Under the pieces are notes generated by a model. It was not told where the DNA came from. It searched no databases and saw only the letters and a program-made list of their open reading frames with translations. A stretch of 64,000 bases of DNA from Acanthochromis polyacanthus (taxonomy: Eukaryota > Chordata > Actinopteri > Pomacentridae): assembly GCF_021347895.1 (NCBI RefSeq), contig NC_067130.1, forward strand, positions 24,015,817-24,079,816, written 5' to 3'. Of the stretch, positions 62,736-64,000 are shown piece by piece. Made by a program: the position numbers and the translations under genes. Positions within the stretch are counted from its first letter, which is position 1, and each line of letters opens with the position of its first letter.

Positions 62736-63555
62736 TGCCAGTATGATTTGGGCTCAGTTCAGTCGGTTGTTAATGTCTCCTGATTTCGCTATCACTTTTA
62801 TCACTCTGAAAGGAGCTAAATACTTAAATGTGCTTCAAAATTAAAATGCGACAGAAGGTGAAAGATTGAACCCCTGCCACAAAACCAAAGAGAATCCTAT
62901 CTATGTGGAAGATTTCATTTTGAGCACAATCTAGAGATGCTTATATGTAGTGTTCCTACTAATGTAAAAGCTCAAACCACCACTATAGGTTTTTTTCTAA
63001 GACTGCACTTAACTCTGTAACTGAGGAGATCCTGAATACCTCCCATGGCAGAAAACTGAGAGGCTGATCAGGGGGAGAAAGACAGAGGAGGCACACAGTG
63101 TGTTCTGAATTGGATATCTACAAAAGGGAGGTTGACCAGGACTTGAATCATTTAGAGTCGGAAGATAACAACGCATTTGCTTCAACTATACTAATACTGT
63201 GGCAACGTAGATGGATTCTGATTGCTGAACTTCATTAAACTGTCAGACTAACAGAATCCATTTGGTTGTACTAATGGTTTTAGAGATGGATTTAAAAGCA
63301 CTGTAAAGTGAATGAGGATAATGTCAGCCAAATAGAAACTATGATAAAGACTTAATAAGTATAATAACCTTATAAAACTTAGCAATGCTAAACATTCAGG
63401 CAAAGTACATCTAGCTCTGCTACATAACCACTGTGGTTAATTGTACCAAATTTGACTATGCATGTTTTGGAGTTCCACTCACACTAAGAGTTTTTTTTTT
63501 TCAAATGTAGGAAATGAGCAACCACTATCCATAACCTTCCCAAAACCTGAACTTA
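62736..63555. other. Nothing recognised
   Basis: About 800 bp of AT-rich intronic-type sequence. Confidence 0.4.
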
Positions 63556-64000
63556 AAGGGGAACTTCATTTTTTTTCAACCTGGGGTCTGTTTTCATATG
63601 TCATTTCATACATGTGCCAAAACACCGGTTTTGGCGCAAGCTATCATGCGATTTCGGAACGAGATTTGCTTTCTAGCGTCCTGAGATTTGGAAACAGGCC
63701 ACAACAAATAGCGATCGCCGAGTAATGTGGAGGTTTTCGTTCACTTCTCATCTCTGGTATGTTGTGGGACACTTGTTGAGACTATCTGAGCCGGTCAGTG
63801 TGGGAAAAAAGCATGTTAGGGCGGACTTTGACGCGGGTGGGGGTGGGGTGGGGGGGTGGGGTGGGGGGGGAGTAGTTGCCCCATACTTTTCGCTAGCTGA
63901 GCTGCGAAGCTGCCTGCCTGGCTAAATACTGGAGCTATGTCGAAAATTCATTTCTCCATCACTCACATGTATGAAATGACATATGAAAACAGACCCCAGG
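63556..64000. mobile_element. Inverted-repeat element cut by the window edge
   Basis: Bases 63580-63616 and 63964-64000 are perfect 37-bp inverted repeats. The left arm continues outward as AAAGGGGAACTTCATTTT after TTAA-like CTTAAAGG; the matching right end lies beyond 64000. A G-rich tract (63830-63872) lies in the middle. No coding sequence is convincing. Confidence 0.8.

Overview
The window looks like nuclear DNA of a teleost fish. Its genes are spliced with GT..AG introns. It is crowded with repeat types typical of bony fishes: Tc1 elements, hAT and piggyBac relics, tRNA-derived SINEs, L2/CR1-like and RTE LINEs, and a Ty3-type LTR element. No bacterial operons, rRNA operon, functional tRNA gene or CRISPR array was seen.

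Two host genes are supported, both on the + strand. Bases 1308-6479 hold the last nine coding exons of SPTLC1, the non-catalytic subunit of serine palmitoyltransferase, with a 3' UTR that probably ends near 7350. After about 6 kb of repeat-rich intergenic DNA, 13564-13627 is a signal-peptide-type first coding exon. It has a strong start context and a donor site. Because SPTLC1 and ROR2 lie next to each other in the same order and orientation in human, I read it as exon 1 of ror2. The remaining ~50 kb would then be a large first intron; no later ror2 exon was recognised.

That putative intron is a layered transposon graveyard. Region by region it holds: a long inverted-repeat element encoding a decayed HEEAD/GCDTTS-type protein with a Cys-rich tail (14475-16858); a mini-element that keeps the 5' ends of two convergent genes, a THAP exon and a partner exon (17423-18371); a 5'-truncated RTE LINE (18818-20166) and SINEs; a piggyBac-type element (23578-24708); a Tc1 element split by a hAT-like insert (25067-28535); a LINE carrying two later insertions (32345-38799); a second Tc1 copy with a SINE inside its transposase (40247-42133); a Tc1-like relic carrying a ribozyme-like insert and a Ty3 retrotransposon (42691-48945); a hAT element that has captured a piece of 28S rDNA (51587-52346); a ZBED-type hAT transposon (52393-55205); and a cut-off inverted-repeat element at the right edge.

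Many insertions keep their target-site duplications, so the order of events can be read directly. In two cases excising the insert restores the host reading frame or the tandem sequence of the target. The items most worth following up are the HEEAD/CXC inverted-repeat element, the two-gene mini-element, the 28S rDNA captured inside a hAT element, the hammerhead-like motif, and the young Ty3 element with stop codons and a hairpin insertion in gag. Family names beyond superfamily level are from memory of such families and were not checked by any search.
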